Below are positions 45,708 to 54,274 of a DNA stretch of 64,000 nt, in pieces; within the stretch, counting starts at the first letter, position 1, and each line of letters opens with the position of its first letter. A program made the position numbers and the translations under genes. The notes beneath the pieces were generated by a model that was not told the DNA's origin, did no database searches, and worked only from the letters and a program-made list of their open reading frames with translations. Origin of the DNA: Papillibacter cinnamivorans DSM 12816 (lineage in GTDB: Bacteria; Bacillota; Clostridia; Oscillospirales; Oscillospiraceae); contig NZ_FWXW01000003.1 in the NCBI RefSeq assembly GCF_900176335.1, positions 310,001-374,000 on the forward strand, written 5' to 3'.

Positions 45708-47726
45708 GTGAGTCGGGGCAATTTCTGGAGCTATGGAGGACGCCGGGTCAAGGAAACCAAACGGGAGGAGAAGACTGGCCGCACCGCGCCCTTCTGGGTC
45801 TTTCCGGCCTTTTTTTATGGGGATATCGTCTGCTCCGAGCTGCTGGTCCGACATGCTACGGGGAACGAATCCTCGGGCGGGTCGCTGCTTTTTCTTTTCC
45901 TGTTCTCCGTGCCCATCGCGCTTATTTTCTGGAGCGCCAGCACCGCCTTTTCCTTCCGGGCCAACAAGCGGATCGCCACGGTGCTGGTGTCGGTGACCAC
46001 GGGATTTTTCGCTTCCCAGCTGGTGTATTATCAGATTTTCCATACGTTTTACATCACCTATTCGGCAATCAACGGGAAACAGATCCTGCAGTTCTGGCGG
46101 GAGGCTCTTGCGGCCATGGCCGGGACGGTATTCCCCATTGCCCTTTTAGTGCTTCCCATCGTGCTTCTGCGTCTTTTCGGCAGGAAATGGAAGGTTTACC
46201 GCAGAATTCGGGTGGGGCCTCTGGTTGCCGTGGTCATACTGGCCGCCTCCATCCACGGAATCGCCGTGGGCCTTGTCCGGCGCACCGGCAGCGAATCCCT
46301 GTCTCCCTACGACCTGTATTTCCAGACCTCCTACATGGACGCCACGGCAGAAAATTTCGGACTGCTGACCGCCATCCGGCTGGACATCAAGCGGACGGTG
46401 TTCGGATTTGAGCCCGCCGCCGCGGAGCCCGCGGATTCCGATGCGGAAGCAACCCCCACCGCCGCCCCGCCCACCGAAACGGTCTACGGATATAACGTCA
46501 TGGATATCGACTTCGACAGCCTGATGGCGTCGGAAACAAACGAGACGCTTCTTTCCATGGATCAGTATTTCAGCAGCCTTACGCCCACGCTGAAGAATGA
46601 AAAGACCGGCATCTACCAGGGATACAACCTGATTCTGATTACGGCGGAGGCTTTTTCCCAATACGCCATCGACGAGGAGTTGATGCCCACCCTATATAAG
46701 ATGGCCCACGAGGGGTACTATTTTCCCAATTTCTATACTCCCGTCTGGGGCGTTAGCACATCGGACGGGGAGTACGTGGCCTGTACCGGCCTGATCCCCA
46801 AGGCGGGAGTCTGGAGCTTTGAAAAATCGGCGAACAACTCCCTGCCCCTTGTCATGGGGAAGCAGCTGACGGCCCTGGGGTATTCCGCTTACGCCTATCA
46901 CGACCACACCTATACCTACTATAAGCGCAATCTCTCCCATCCCAATATGGGCTACATCTACAAGGGTGTGGGAAACGGGCTGAACGTCAAAAAGACCTGG
47001 CCGGAGTCCGACCTGGAGATGATCGACGTCACCACGCCGGAATACATGGGCTCAGAGCCGTTTCACGCCTATTACATGACGGTGAGCGGGCATCTGCAGT
47101 ACAATTTTATGGGCAACTCCATGGCCTATAAGAACCGGCAGTGGGTGAAGGACCTGCCCTATTCGGAGGCCTGCAAGGCATATTTAGCCTGCAACATCGA
47201 GCTGGACCGGGCCATGGAGCTGCTGCTCCAGCGTTTGGAGGAGGCCGGCGCGGCGGAGCACACCATCATCGCCATCAGCGCGGACCACTACCCCTACGGC
47301 CTGACCAACCAGGAGATCGGCGAGCTGGCGGGGCATACCATCGAAGAAAACTTCGAGCTTTACCGCAACGCCTTTATCCTGTATGTTCCGGGCATGACGC
47401 CGGAGACGGTGGAGGAGCCCTGCTGCAGCATGGACATCCTGCCCACTCTCTCCAATCTTCTGGGACTGGAGTACGACTCACGCCTTCTCATGGGAAGGGA
47501 CGTCTTCTCCACCACGGCGCCCCTCATCATATTCAACAACCGGAGCTGGATCACGGACAAAGGAATGTATAATGCCAAGACGAAGGCCTTTACCCCCACG
47601 GGGGACGCGGAAATCCCGGAGGGTTACGTCAGCTCGGTTTCCAAGATCGTGAGCGACAAATTCCGCTATTCCGCCCTGATCCTGGACGAGGATTACTACG
47701 CGAAGGTGCTTCCCGGCCGAGAATGA
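45708..47726 (+). CDS. LtaS-like membrane sulfatase/phosphoglycerol transferase
   Basis: About 672 residues from a GTG after GAGGTGCTTAAG; an upstream GTG at 45693 is possible. Five transmembrane segments occupy the first ~190 residues, then an Ala/Pro/Thr linker leads to an extracellular alkaline-phosphatase-fold domain. The LtaS-type nucleophile is Thr351 in GVSTSDGEY; other metal-site elements are LILITAEAFSQY, YHDHTYTYYKRNL and AISADHYPYG. LtaS enzymes polymerise glycerolphosphate from phosphatidylglycerol; the substrate here is unproven. The stop overlaps or abuts the PHP gene (ATGA), so the two are coupled. Confidence 0.88.
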   Translation: MSRGNFWSYGGRRVKETKREEKTGRTAPFWVFPAFFYGDIVCSELLVRHATGNESSGGSLLFLFLFSVPIALIFWSASTAFSFRANKRIATVLVSVTTGFFASQLVYYQIFHTFYITYSAINGKQILQFWREALAAMAGTVFPIALLVLPIVLLRLFGRKWKVYRRIRVGPLVAVVILAASIHGIAVGLVRRTGSESLSPYDLYFQTSYMDATAENFGLLTAIRLDIKRTVFGFEPAAAEPADSDAEATPTAAPPTETVYGYNVMDIDFDSLMASETNETLLSMDQYFSSLTPTLKNEKTGIYQGYNLILITAEAFSQYAIDEELMPTLYKMAHEGYYFPNFYTPVWGVSTSDGEYVACTGLIPKAGVWSFEKSANNSLPLVMGKQLTALGYSAYAYHDHTYTYYKRNLSHPNMGYIYKGVGNGLNVKKTWPESDLEMIDVTTPEYMGSEPFHAYYMTVSGHLQYNFMGNSMAYKNRQWVKDLPYSEACKAYLACNIELDRAMELLLQRLEEAGAAEHTIIAISADHYPYGLTNQEIGELAGHTIEENFELYRNAFILYVPGMTPETVEEPCCSMDILPTLSNLLGLEYDSRLLMGRDVFSTTAPLIIFNNRSWITDKGMYNAKTKAFTPTGDAEIPEGYVSSVSKIVSDKFRYSALILDEDYYAKVLPGRE

Positions 47727-47746
47727 CGCAGAAGGATGGTATCCCA

Positions 47747-48541
47747 ATGACTGACAAGCGAACGGAACTGCATCTGCACACCCGGTACTCCCGGGGGGAT
47801 GGGATTTCCTCTCCCCAGGAGCTTCTCGACCGGGCCCTGGCCGACGGGCAGAAGGCCATGGCGATCACCGACTGGCACACCACAAAGGCGTTTCAGGAGG
47901 CGGCGGCTTACGCGGCGGACCGGCCTATCCGGCTGATTTACGGCCTGGAATTCAGGATCCGGCGGAGCGGCGGCAGGTACCACTGCATCGCCCTGGCGAA
48001 AAATCAGGAGGGCGTGCACATCCTTGAAGAGATCGCACGGAACCGGGGCGCCGCGGCGGAGGAGCTGGAGCGCAGCAGAGATAAGCTGATTCTGGGTTCG
48101 GCCTGCGACCAGGGGGAGCTGTACCAGGCCGTTCTGGCCGGAGCGTTCATGGACAAGCTTACGGAAATCGCCCGGTTTTACGATTACCTGGAGATCCAGC
48201 CGCCCGACAATTACCTGTTCCTGCAGAAGGATTTCCCCTGGATTACGACAAAACGGCTGGAGGAAAACGTCCGGACGCTGCTTGAGATCGGAAAAGCGGC
48301 AGAGCGGCCCGTGATTGCCGCCGGCGACGCCTGCTATGCCCGGCGGGAGCAGGGGGAGGAAAGGCTTGCCTATCTGGCGAAGGAGGGGTTTCCCGATCTC
48401 TACGGGCCCGCTCCCCTGTTTCTGCGGCATACCGGTGAGATGCTGGAGGAGTTTTCTTTTCTGGACCCGGCGGCGGCGCGCCGGATCGTGGTGGACGAGC
48501 CCGACCGCATAGCGGAGCTGTGCGGGGAGATTATTTTTTAG
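47747..48541 (+). CDS. Orphan PHP-domain protein resembling the PolC PHP domain
   Basis: A 264-residue protein made only of a PHP domain. Apart from the missing exonuclease insertion it follows the PHP domain of DNA polymerase PolC: TELHLHTRYSRGDGISSPQE, KAMAITD, YGLEF, RYHCIALAKNQEG, LILGSACDQGELYQAVL, FYDYLEIQPPDN, PLFLRHTGEMLEEFSFL and EPDRIAEL. Metal ligands kept: His9, His11, Asp18, Glu68, His79, Cys120, Asp194. Two differ: the usual TDH reads TDWH (Trp43, His44), and GDVH reads GDAC (Cys196). No polymerase or exonuclease domain follows. The ATG with GAAGGA upstream is preferred; an ATG eight codons earlier overlaps the LtaS-like stop. Hydrolytic phosphoesterase activity is possible but unproven. 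Confidence 0.85.
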   Translation: MTDKRTELHLHTRYSRGDGISSPQELLDRALADGQKAMAITDWHTTKAFQEAAAYAADRPIRLIYGLEFRIRRSGGRYHCIALAKNQEGVHILEEIARNRGAAAEELERSRDKLILGSACDQGELYQAVLAGAFMDKLTEIARFYDYLEIQPPDNYLFLQKDFPWITTKRLEENVRTLLEIGKAAERPVIAAGDACYARREQGEERLAYLAKEGFPDLYGPAPLFLRHTGEMLEEFSFLDPAAARRIVVDEPDRIAELCGEIIF

Positions 48542-48578
48542 AGGTTTATTTGTGTTATTTTTTGAATTGGACAGGAGA

Positions 48579-48605
48579 AGCGCGCCCCTTGGGGCGCGCT
48601 TTTTA
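48579..48605 (+). terminator. Terminator of the LtaS-like/PHP operon
   Basis: Perfect 10-bp stem AGCGCGCCCC/GGGGCGCGCT with a two-base apparent loop and TTTTTATTT tail. Confidence 0.9.
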
Positions 48606-49064
48606 TTTGTTTTGAAACGAAGCGGATGGATTATTAAGGATTTGGACGGGAGCGGCGCGCTCTCCGCTGGGGGTAACTTTTTGTTTCTGCAAGAAGTCAC
48701 CAAAAACAGACCAAGAGGCTCCGGCCTCTTGGATCTCCGGGGAGGGCGTTCTTGTAGGCGCTCTTAATGAGTAATTGACTACTGGTAGTTGCGAACGCAC
48801 GGACGGCCCTATGGCAAGAGGTCTGTTTTTCAGCCCGCGATCGGGGCTCTCCGGGCTTTGGCTTGTGGGACTCAAGGGGTCTGTGAAAACCTGCTTTGTG
48901 CAGCGTTTGAGAGGAATTTTTCTTCCGTGACCAGAGCCTTTCATATTTAGGGCCGTAGGGCGCAGGGGGTTTTCGAACATGTAGTTTGTGCGGCGTTTGA
49001 GAAGCTGAATTGGTGAAGGGACCTTTTGCAGCCTCAAGAACAGGCAGCGTTTACGACATAAACA
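48606..49064. repeat. Noncoding island 4 between convergent PHP and MATE genes
   Basis: About 460 bp without a credible gene, flanked by both genes' terminators. AAAAACAGACC (48702-48712) and GGTCTGTTTTT (48820-48830) form a perfect 11-bp inverted repeat around 107 bp that itself holds CCAAGAGGC/GCCTCTTGG (48711-48732). Downstream, TTTGTGCAGCGTTTGAGA (48895) recurs as TTTGTGCGGCGTTTGAGA (48985), exactly 90 bp apart with weaker similarity around. This could be a small RNA, a miniature mobile element remnant or decayed repeat DNA. It does not share the GTCGAAAAA edges of islands 1-3. Confidence 0.5.
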
Positions 49065-49103
49065 AAAAATCCGCCGCCCGCCGGGAAATTCGGCGGGCGG
49101 CGG
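49065..49103 (-). terminator. Terminator of the MATE gene
   Basis: Perfect 13-bp stem CCGCCGCCCGCCG/CGGCGGGCGGCGG; on the minus strand followed by T6. Confidence 0.92.
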
Positions 49104-49171
49104 GTTTAATTTGTCGGTAATGTAAAGGCAGCAATATAAAACAAGTACGGCATCGCCCGGTTTGTTTCCGA

Positions 49172-50620
49172 TCACTCGAGGGAGGTGTCCTCCAGCTCCG
49201 CAATGGATTCCTCCAATACCGGCAGAGAATCCTCCGGAGCGGGGATCTCCTCCGCTTTCGGAGCGGGGCGGCCGACGAGGACATGGCGCCTCCAGCGGCC
49301 GGTAAGATAATAGCTTCCGGTGACGGCAAGACCCGGCAGCCAGCCCAGAATGTAGCAGAAGAACATGTTGTCCCTGCCGAAATACCAGTTGACCAGATAT
49401 GCGGCCGGTACGCGGACCAGCAGAAGCGAAACCAGCGTTCCTACCAAAGGAATCACGGTTTCCCCGGCGCCGCGCATGACGCTGTTGAGGATGAACATGA
49501 CCGCGAGAACGGAAAAGAAGGGCACCACCCGGTTCAGATAGGCCATGCCCGCCGCAATCACCGCGGGATTCTGGCTGAACAGGCGCATGAACCAGGGGCC
49601 GAAGGGGATGAGCAGCGCTGCCGCGGCAAGACTGAAGCCACAGGCCATGAGAAGGGCATCCAGAGTTCCCCTCCGGACGCGCTCCGGCCGGTTGGCGCCC
49701 ATGTTCTGGCCCACGTAGGTGGTGGCGGCGGTGGCGAAGCTCTGGATGGGCATGAAAGCAAAGGTGTCCAGCTTGTTGGCACCGTTGAAGCCGGCCATGA
49801 AGTCGGAGCCGTAGCTGTTGACCAGGGCCTGAAGGGCCATGATACCCACGGAGAAGAGGGCATACTGCAGCCCGCTGGGGATTCCGATACGCAGGATCTT
49901 GCGGAAGATGGGGAAATCCATCTGAATCCGGAAGGGGCGGATCCGGATTTCCGGGTAGGTACGGTTGATGTGGACGATCCCGAAGATCCAGGAGGAAGCC
50001 TGGGCGAGCACCGTGGCCACCGCGACCCCCACGACGCCCCATCCGAAGACGATAACAAAGAGCAGGTCCAAAACGATGTTCAGGCCGCAGGCAACCACGA
50101 GGAACAAAAGCGGGGACCGGCTGTCCCCCAGGCCCTGAAGGATGCCCGCGTTGATGTTGTACCCCAGAGACCCGATAAGTCCGCCGAAGATGATGACCAC
50201 ATACAGATATGCCTGATGAAAGGTATCCCCGGGCACGTTGAGGAGAGACAGCGCCGGGGCGGCGATAAGTACACCCAGCAGAGACACGGGGACCACACCC
50301 AGAAGGAGAGCGCCATAGATGGTGTCCACCGTCTTTTTTACCTGGGGAAGGTCATTCGCGCCGTAATACTGGGAAATGACCACGGTGGCGCCCATCCCCA
50401 TACCCATAAAGAGGGCGCTGAGCATGAAGATGATGGGAAACCCGGTGCCTACGGCGGCCAGGGCGGTGTCTCCCACGTAGTTTCCCACCACCATACTGTC
50501 CACCATGTTGTACAGCTGCTGGAGCATATTGCCCGCCAGAAGGGGCAGGGCAAAGAAAAAGATCAGCCTGGATGGACTGCCTTCCGTCATGTTCACCATA
50601 CCGGTGCGGATCGGTTTCAT
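49172..50620 (-). CDS. MATE-family efflux transporter
   Basis: A 482-residue cation-coupled multidrug/toxin exporter with twelve predicted transmembrane segments in two six-helix bundles. It begins MKPIRTGMVNMTEGSPSRLI and contains the NMVDSMVVGNYVGDTALAAV and MRGAGETVIPLVGTL signatures of the DinF/NorM-type bacterial MATE group. The last ~35 residues form an acidic cytoplasmic tail. GGAAGGAAG provides the ribosome binding site. Substrate unknown. Confidence 0.94.
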   Translation of the reverse strand: MKPIRTGMVNMTEGSPSRLIFFFALPLLAGNMLQQLYNMVDSMVVGNYVGDTALAAVGTGFPIIFMLSALFMGMGMGATVVISQYYGANDLPQVKKTVDTIYGALLLGVVPVSLLGVLIAAPALSLLNVPGDTFHQAYLYVVIIFGGLIGSLGYNINAGILQGLGDSRSPLLFLVVACGLNIVLDLLFVIVFGWGVVGVAVATVLAQASSWIFGIVHINRTYPEIRIRPFRIQMDFPIFRKILRIGIPSGLQYALFSVGIMALQALVNSYGSDFMAGFNGANKLDTFAFMPIQSFATAATTYVGQNMGANRPERVRRGTLDALLMACGFSLAAAALLIPFGPWFMRLFSQNPAVIAAGMAYLNRVVPFFSVLAVMFILNSVMRGAGETVIPLVGTLVSLLLVRVPAAYLVNWYFGRDNMFFCYILGWLPGLAVTGSYYLTGRWRRHVLVGRPAPKAEEIPAPEDSLPVLEESIAELEDTSLE

Positions 50621-50705
50621 TGATTCTCTTCCTTCCCAAAACTGCCGCAGATACCGGGCGGAGCCGGCGCGTCCCGAACCCGCCGGGACGCGGAAAATTC
50701 CATCT

Positions 50706-50733
50706 TTTACAAAGAGGCGGGCTGTAGTATACT
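50706..50733 (+). promoter_or_regulatory. Promoter of exoA
   Basis: TTTACA, 16-bp spacer, TATACT, followed within 30 bp by AAAGGAG and the start codon. Confidence 0.65.
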
Positions 50734-50766
50734 ATTGCCATACAACGGACAAAGGAGAAGCCCCCC

Positions 50767-51519
50767 ATGAAGATGATATCTTGGAATGTGAACGGACTGC
50801 GCGCCTGCATCGGGAAAGGGTTCTGGGACTTTTTCCGGCTGGCGGACGCCGACATATTCTGTATGCAGGAGACCAAAATGCTCCGGGGCCAGGCAACCAT
50901 CGACCTGCCCGACTACGAGGAATTCTGGAACAGCGCCGACAAAAAGGGATATTCGGGCACCGCGGTATTTTCCAAACAAAAGCCCATTTCCGCAACATAC
51001 GATCTGGGGATCGAGGAGCACGACCACGAGGGCAGGGTGATCACTCTGGAGTACGACACCTTTTTTCTGGTGAACTGCTATACGCCCAATTCCCAGAGGG
51101 ATCTGGTGCGCCTCGACTACCGCATGAAATGGGAGGACGATTTCAGGGAATATCTCATAGGCCTGGACCGGAAAAAGCCGGTGATTCTGTGCGGGGATCT
51201 GAACGTGGCCCACAAGGAGATCGACCTGAGGCATCCCAAGGCAAATATGAAAAACGCCGGGTTTACGCAGGAGGAGCGGAACAAGATGACGGAGCTTCTG
51301 GAGGCCGGATTCGTGGACTCCTTCCGCCTTCTGTATCCCCAGCGCACCGACGCCTACACCTGGTGGAGCTATATGCACAACGCAAGAGCCAGCAACGCCG
51401 GATGGCGCATTGACTATTTTATCGTTTCGGAGCGCATCGCTCCCCAAATCCAAAACAGCGAGATTTACCAGGAGATCCCGGGGAGCGACCACTGCCCCGT
51501 TGCGCTCACCATATTCTGA
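50767..51519 (+). CDS. exoA: Exodeoxyribonuclease III / AP endonuclease
   Basis: A 250-residue ExoIII-family enzyme that nicks abasic sites in base excision repair. Catalytic motifs: SWNVNGLRA, CMQETKM (Glu metal ligand), NCYTPNSQ, GDLNVAHKEIDL (Asp-Asn), WWSYMHNARASNAGWRIDYF and the GSDHCPV His-Asp pair. Length is standard. Single-gene unit with its own promoter. Confidence 0.97.
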   Translation: MKMISWNVNGLRACIGKGFWDFFRLADADIFCMQETKMLRGQATIDLPDYEEFWNSADKKGYSGTAVFSKQKPISATYDLGIEEHDHEGRVITLEYDTFFLVNCYTPNSQRDLVRLDYRMKWEDDFREYLIGLDRKKPVILCGDLNVAHKEIDLRHPKANMKNAGFTQEERNKMTELLEAGFVDSFRLLYPQRTDAYTWWSYMHNARASNAGWRIDYFIVSERIAPQIQNSEIYQEIPGSDHCPVALTIF

Positions 51520-51588
51520 GGGGTTTTCGCAAAGCGGTCCGGAGAAAATTCCATACCCGCGGCAGGATAAAAGCGCTTTAAGGGAAAG

Positions 51589-51640
51589 ACAGCCGGAGAG
51601 AGGATTCCGAAACAGGAAGCCCCTCTCCGGCGCTGTTTCT
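51589..51640. terminator. Terminator between exoA and ricT
   Basis: ACAG plus CCGGAGAG pairs with CTCTCCGG plus CTGT around a 22-base loop, then TTCTGTTG. It lies between convergent genes. Confidence 0.65.
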
Positions 51641-51699
51641 GTTGTAACTGCCGCCCTTCACGAAAAGGCGGCGAATGCCGATCCGCACGGGCAAGGGCA

Positions 51700-52872
51700 T
51701 CACGCCTGACCGGCGCTGCCGCTGCCGTCTGGCGGTCCTCCCTGCCCCTCGGCCTTACTGCCGGACCCGTTCCTGTTTTTCGGGCGCCTGCGCCTCTGGC
51801 GGCGGGGCTGAATCGGACGGGAATCGGAGGCGGGATCCTTCTGCGGATTTGTTTCCGTCCGCTGCCCCGGCTCCGTTTTCGGCTTCTGCTCCGAAACGGG
51901 AGCGGATTCCGGTCCCGGAACAGAACAGGGAGGGCAATCGGGCTGCTGACTCTTGGGCTCCGGCGGATTCGCCGGCTGCGTTTTATTATCCCTGGCGGCG
52001 GTCTCAGAAACCGCCGCTCCGGGGCATTCGTTCTGGCCGTTTTCCCGCCTGGGCTTTCCGGCTCCCTGCCGCAGGACGCATACATCGCATGCGCTGTAGC
52101 ATTTCGGCGTATCGGGAGCGCTGTCCAGGCGGACCCGCACCTGTTCCCGGAGAAGGCCCACCGCGGAGACGGTTCCGTTTCCGTCGGGCGTTCCCACCAG
52201 AGAATCCACCCTGGGAAGGCGCCTGAGCAGATCCTCATAGGCCTCCTGCTCGTATTTCAGGCAGCACATGAGGCGGCCGCAGGTGCCGGAAATCTTGGCG
52301 GGATTCAATGAGAGGTTCTGCGTTTTTGCCATTTTGATGGACACGGGCTGAAACTCGTCCAGGAAAGTGGCACAGCAGAAGGGCTGCCCGCAGATGCCGA
52401 GGCCGCCGAGCATCTTGGCCTCGTCCCGCACGCCGATCTGCCGAAGCTCGATGCGCATACGGAACACGGAGGCAAGGTCCTTCACCAGTTCGCGGAAGTC
52501 CACGCGGCCGTCGGAGGTGAAGAAGAAGAGGATTTTATTCCCCTCGAAATTATATTCCACTTCCACCAGCTTCATATCCAGCTTGTGGTCCAGAATCTTC
52601 TGCTGGCAGATTTCAAAAGCACGGGCTTCCTTTTTCCGGTTGGCCTCCACCGTGCGGCAGTCCTCCTCGGTGGCCACGCGGATGAGAGGCCGCAGGGGCT
52701 GCACCACTTCCCTGTCTTCCACCTGGCTGTTCCCCGTGGCGCATTCGCCGAATTCGATCCCCCGGGAGGTTTCGATGATGACGTTCTGCCCCGACTGCAC
52801 CGAAATACCGCAGGGGTCGAAATAATATACTTTGCCTCCGTTTTTAAACCGGACGCCGATAATCTCTGTCAA
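51700..52872 (-). CDS. ricT: PSP1-domain protein RicT (YaaT)
   Basis: A 390-residue RicT. The PSP1 domain covers about residues 10-260, with the cysteine motifs GICGQPFCCATFL and GTCGRLMCCLKYE that ligate a [4Fe-4S] cluster in the RicA-RicF-RicT complex, and a later CYSACDVCV cluster. In B. subtilis this Y complex steers RNase Y mRNA maturation and affects sporulation and competence. The last ~115 residues are a disordered Pro/Gln/Arg-rich tail not seen in short homologues. Start overlaps the end of holB (ATGA). ricA and ricF are not in the window. Confidence 0.94.
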   Translation of the reverse strand: MTEIIGVRFKNGGKVYYFDPCGISVQSGQNVIIETSRGIEFGECATGNSQVEDREVVQPLRPLIRVATEEDCRTVEANRKKEARAFEICQQKILDHKLDMKLVEVEYNFEGNKILFFFTSDGRVDFRELVKDLASVFRMRIELRQIGVRDEAKMLGGLGICGQPFCCATFLDEFQPVSIKMAKTQNLSLNPAKISGTCGRLMCCLKYEQEAYEDLLRRLPRVDSLVGTPDGNGTVSAVGLLREQVRVRLDSAPDTPKCYSACDVCVLRQGAGKPRRENGQNECPGAAVSETAARDNKTQPANPPEPKSQQPDCPPCSVPGPESAPVSEQKPKTEPGQRTETNPQKDPASDSRPIQPRRQRRRRPKNRNGSGSKAEGQGGPPDGSGSAGQA

Positions 52873-53846
52873 TGGATCATCTCCCAGCAGCCGGCGGCCA
52901 GCATGCCCAGCACATGCCCCGTTCCGGCGTTATTGTTCCTGCAATAGCCGCCAAGGCGGCGTAATATGTCTATTGTGCCCGCAATTTCGGACTTTGTCAA
53001 GCTGCGGGCAAGAAGCGCCGCAGCGCCGCCGAATTCCCCGTCTTCGCCGCCCGCCATTTTTACGCGGAGGCTTTCCGTCAGCATAGCTTCGCAGTCCTCC
53101 AGAAAGGCCCCCAGCGTATCCCTGTCCGTTTTTTCCCGGCCGACGCAGAAAGACAAAAGGTCCCATTCGCTTTTCCGGGAGAGAACTTCCGCGAAGGCCT
53201 GCGGCAGTTCCCCGGTGCCCGGATTTCCTTCCAGCAGTTCCAGCGCCCGGCCGGCCGCGCCTCCGCTCCGCCGGGCCGCCGAACGAAGTTCCTCGCTGCT
53301 CTTTTCCGGGAACCTCTCCCGGAGAAGAGGCTCCATTTCCTCCGCCGTGAGAGGAGACAGGCCCAATTCCACGCAGCGGGAGCGCACGGTGGGCAGCAGC
53401 GCCTCGGGCGTCTCCGTCAGAATCAGAAAGACCGCGTGAGAGGGACCCTCCTCCAGAAGCTTCAGCATGGCGTTCTGAGCGGCGAAATTCATGGTTTCTC
53501 CGGCAGGCAGAATATAGATTTTTTTGGCGGCCTCGTTGGGCCGGATATAGGCGTCTTTCCGCAGCTCCCGGATCTGGCCCACGCCGATTTCCTTTCCACC
53601 GGCGTCCACCGTTACAACGTCCGGATGAATTCCCTTCTGAACCTTCCGGCAGTGAGAACACCGGAAACAGGGCCGGCCGGACTGCGAGGAACACAGGATG
53701 GCGGCGGAGAGAAAGCCCGCGAGGGTCCGCTTGCCCGAGCCGCGGGGCCCGTGAAGGATGTACGCGTGGCCGAAAGCGTCCCGCTTCGCCGCGTTTTCCA
53801 GATGCGTTTTCAGCGCCTCGTTGCCTATCAGTTGCGAAGAATTCAT
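52869..53846 (-). CDS. holB: DNA polymerase III delta-prime subunit
   Basis: A 325-residue clamp-loader subunit. The AAA+ module has GPRGSGKRTLAG and a four-Cys zinc module (CSSQSGRPCFRCSHC), with the SRC motif in TVRSRCVELG. It works with tau/gamma and delta to load the beta clamp. The order darA-holB-ricT matches the B. subtilis yaaQ-yaaR-holB-yaaT region, with yaaR missing here. Confidence 0.94.
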   Translation of the reverse strand: MNSSQLIGNEALKTHLENAAKRDAFGHAYILHGPRGSGKRTLAGFLSAAILCSSQSGRPCFRCSHCRKVQKGIHPDVVTVDAGGKEIGVGQIRELRKDAYIRPNEAAKKIYILPAGETMNFAAQNAMLKLLEEGPSHAVFLILTETPEALLPTVRSRCVELGLSPLTAEEMEPLLRERFPEKSSEELRSAARRSGGAAGRALELLEGNPGTGELPQAFAEVLSRKSEWDLLSFCVGREKTDRDTLGAFLEDCEAMLTESLRVKMAGGEDGEFGGAAALLARSLTKSEIAGTIDILRRLGGYCRNNNAGTGHVLGMLAAGCWEMIH

Positions 53847-53870
53847 GCTGCCTCCCAGGGGACCGAAACT

Positions 53871-54194
53871 TTAAACCCGCTCGAACCGGTCCACGTCCAC
53901 CACGAAGATAATCGCACCGCCCACCGTCACCTCCACCGGCATGGTGGGATAATACCCGTAACTCAGCTCCGAAGTGGTGGGAATCATCTGCTTTCGGCTG
54001 TGGGAGTATTTTTTGATGACGGCGATGACCTCATCCACTTTTTCATCCGGCGCACCCACCAGAATGGTCATGTTTCCCGCCATGAGAAAGCCGCCGGTGG
54101 TGGCAAGCTTCGTCGAGGAAAAGCCCGCCTCGGAAAGGTTCCGGATTACCAGATTGGCGTCGTCATGGTTGATGACTGCAATGACAAGCTTCAC
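53871..54194 (-). CDS. darA: Cyclic di-AMP receptor DarA (PII-like PstA)
   Basis: A 107-residue PII-like trimeric protein that binds cyclic di-AMP. The ligand-binding residues lie in LATTGGFLMAGNMTILVG and the B-loop region SRKQMIPTTSE; the N-terminus KLVIAVINHDDANL is typical. The downstream target is not known in this family. It is not the PstA phosphate permease. It lies 24 bp before holB. Confidence 0.95.
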   Translation of the reverse strand: MKLVIAVINHDDANLVIRNLSEAGFSSTKLATTGGFLMAGNMTILVGAPDEKVDEVIAVIKKYSHSRKQMIPTTSELSYGYYPTMPVEVTVGGAIIFVVDVDRFERV

Positions 54195-54274
54195 GGCACA
54201 CTCCTCCTTCTGGGCAGATGGGTTTTCTTCTTTGGGGGGAAACCCGCTATCCCTTCCCTGCCGGGTAGACGGGC

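Noticed and set aside
48552-48767. Small frame of about 71 codons after the PHP gene
   Set aside because: It starts before the terminator and crosses its stem; no ribosome binding site and no recognisable product.
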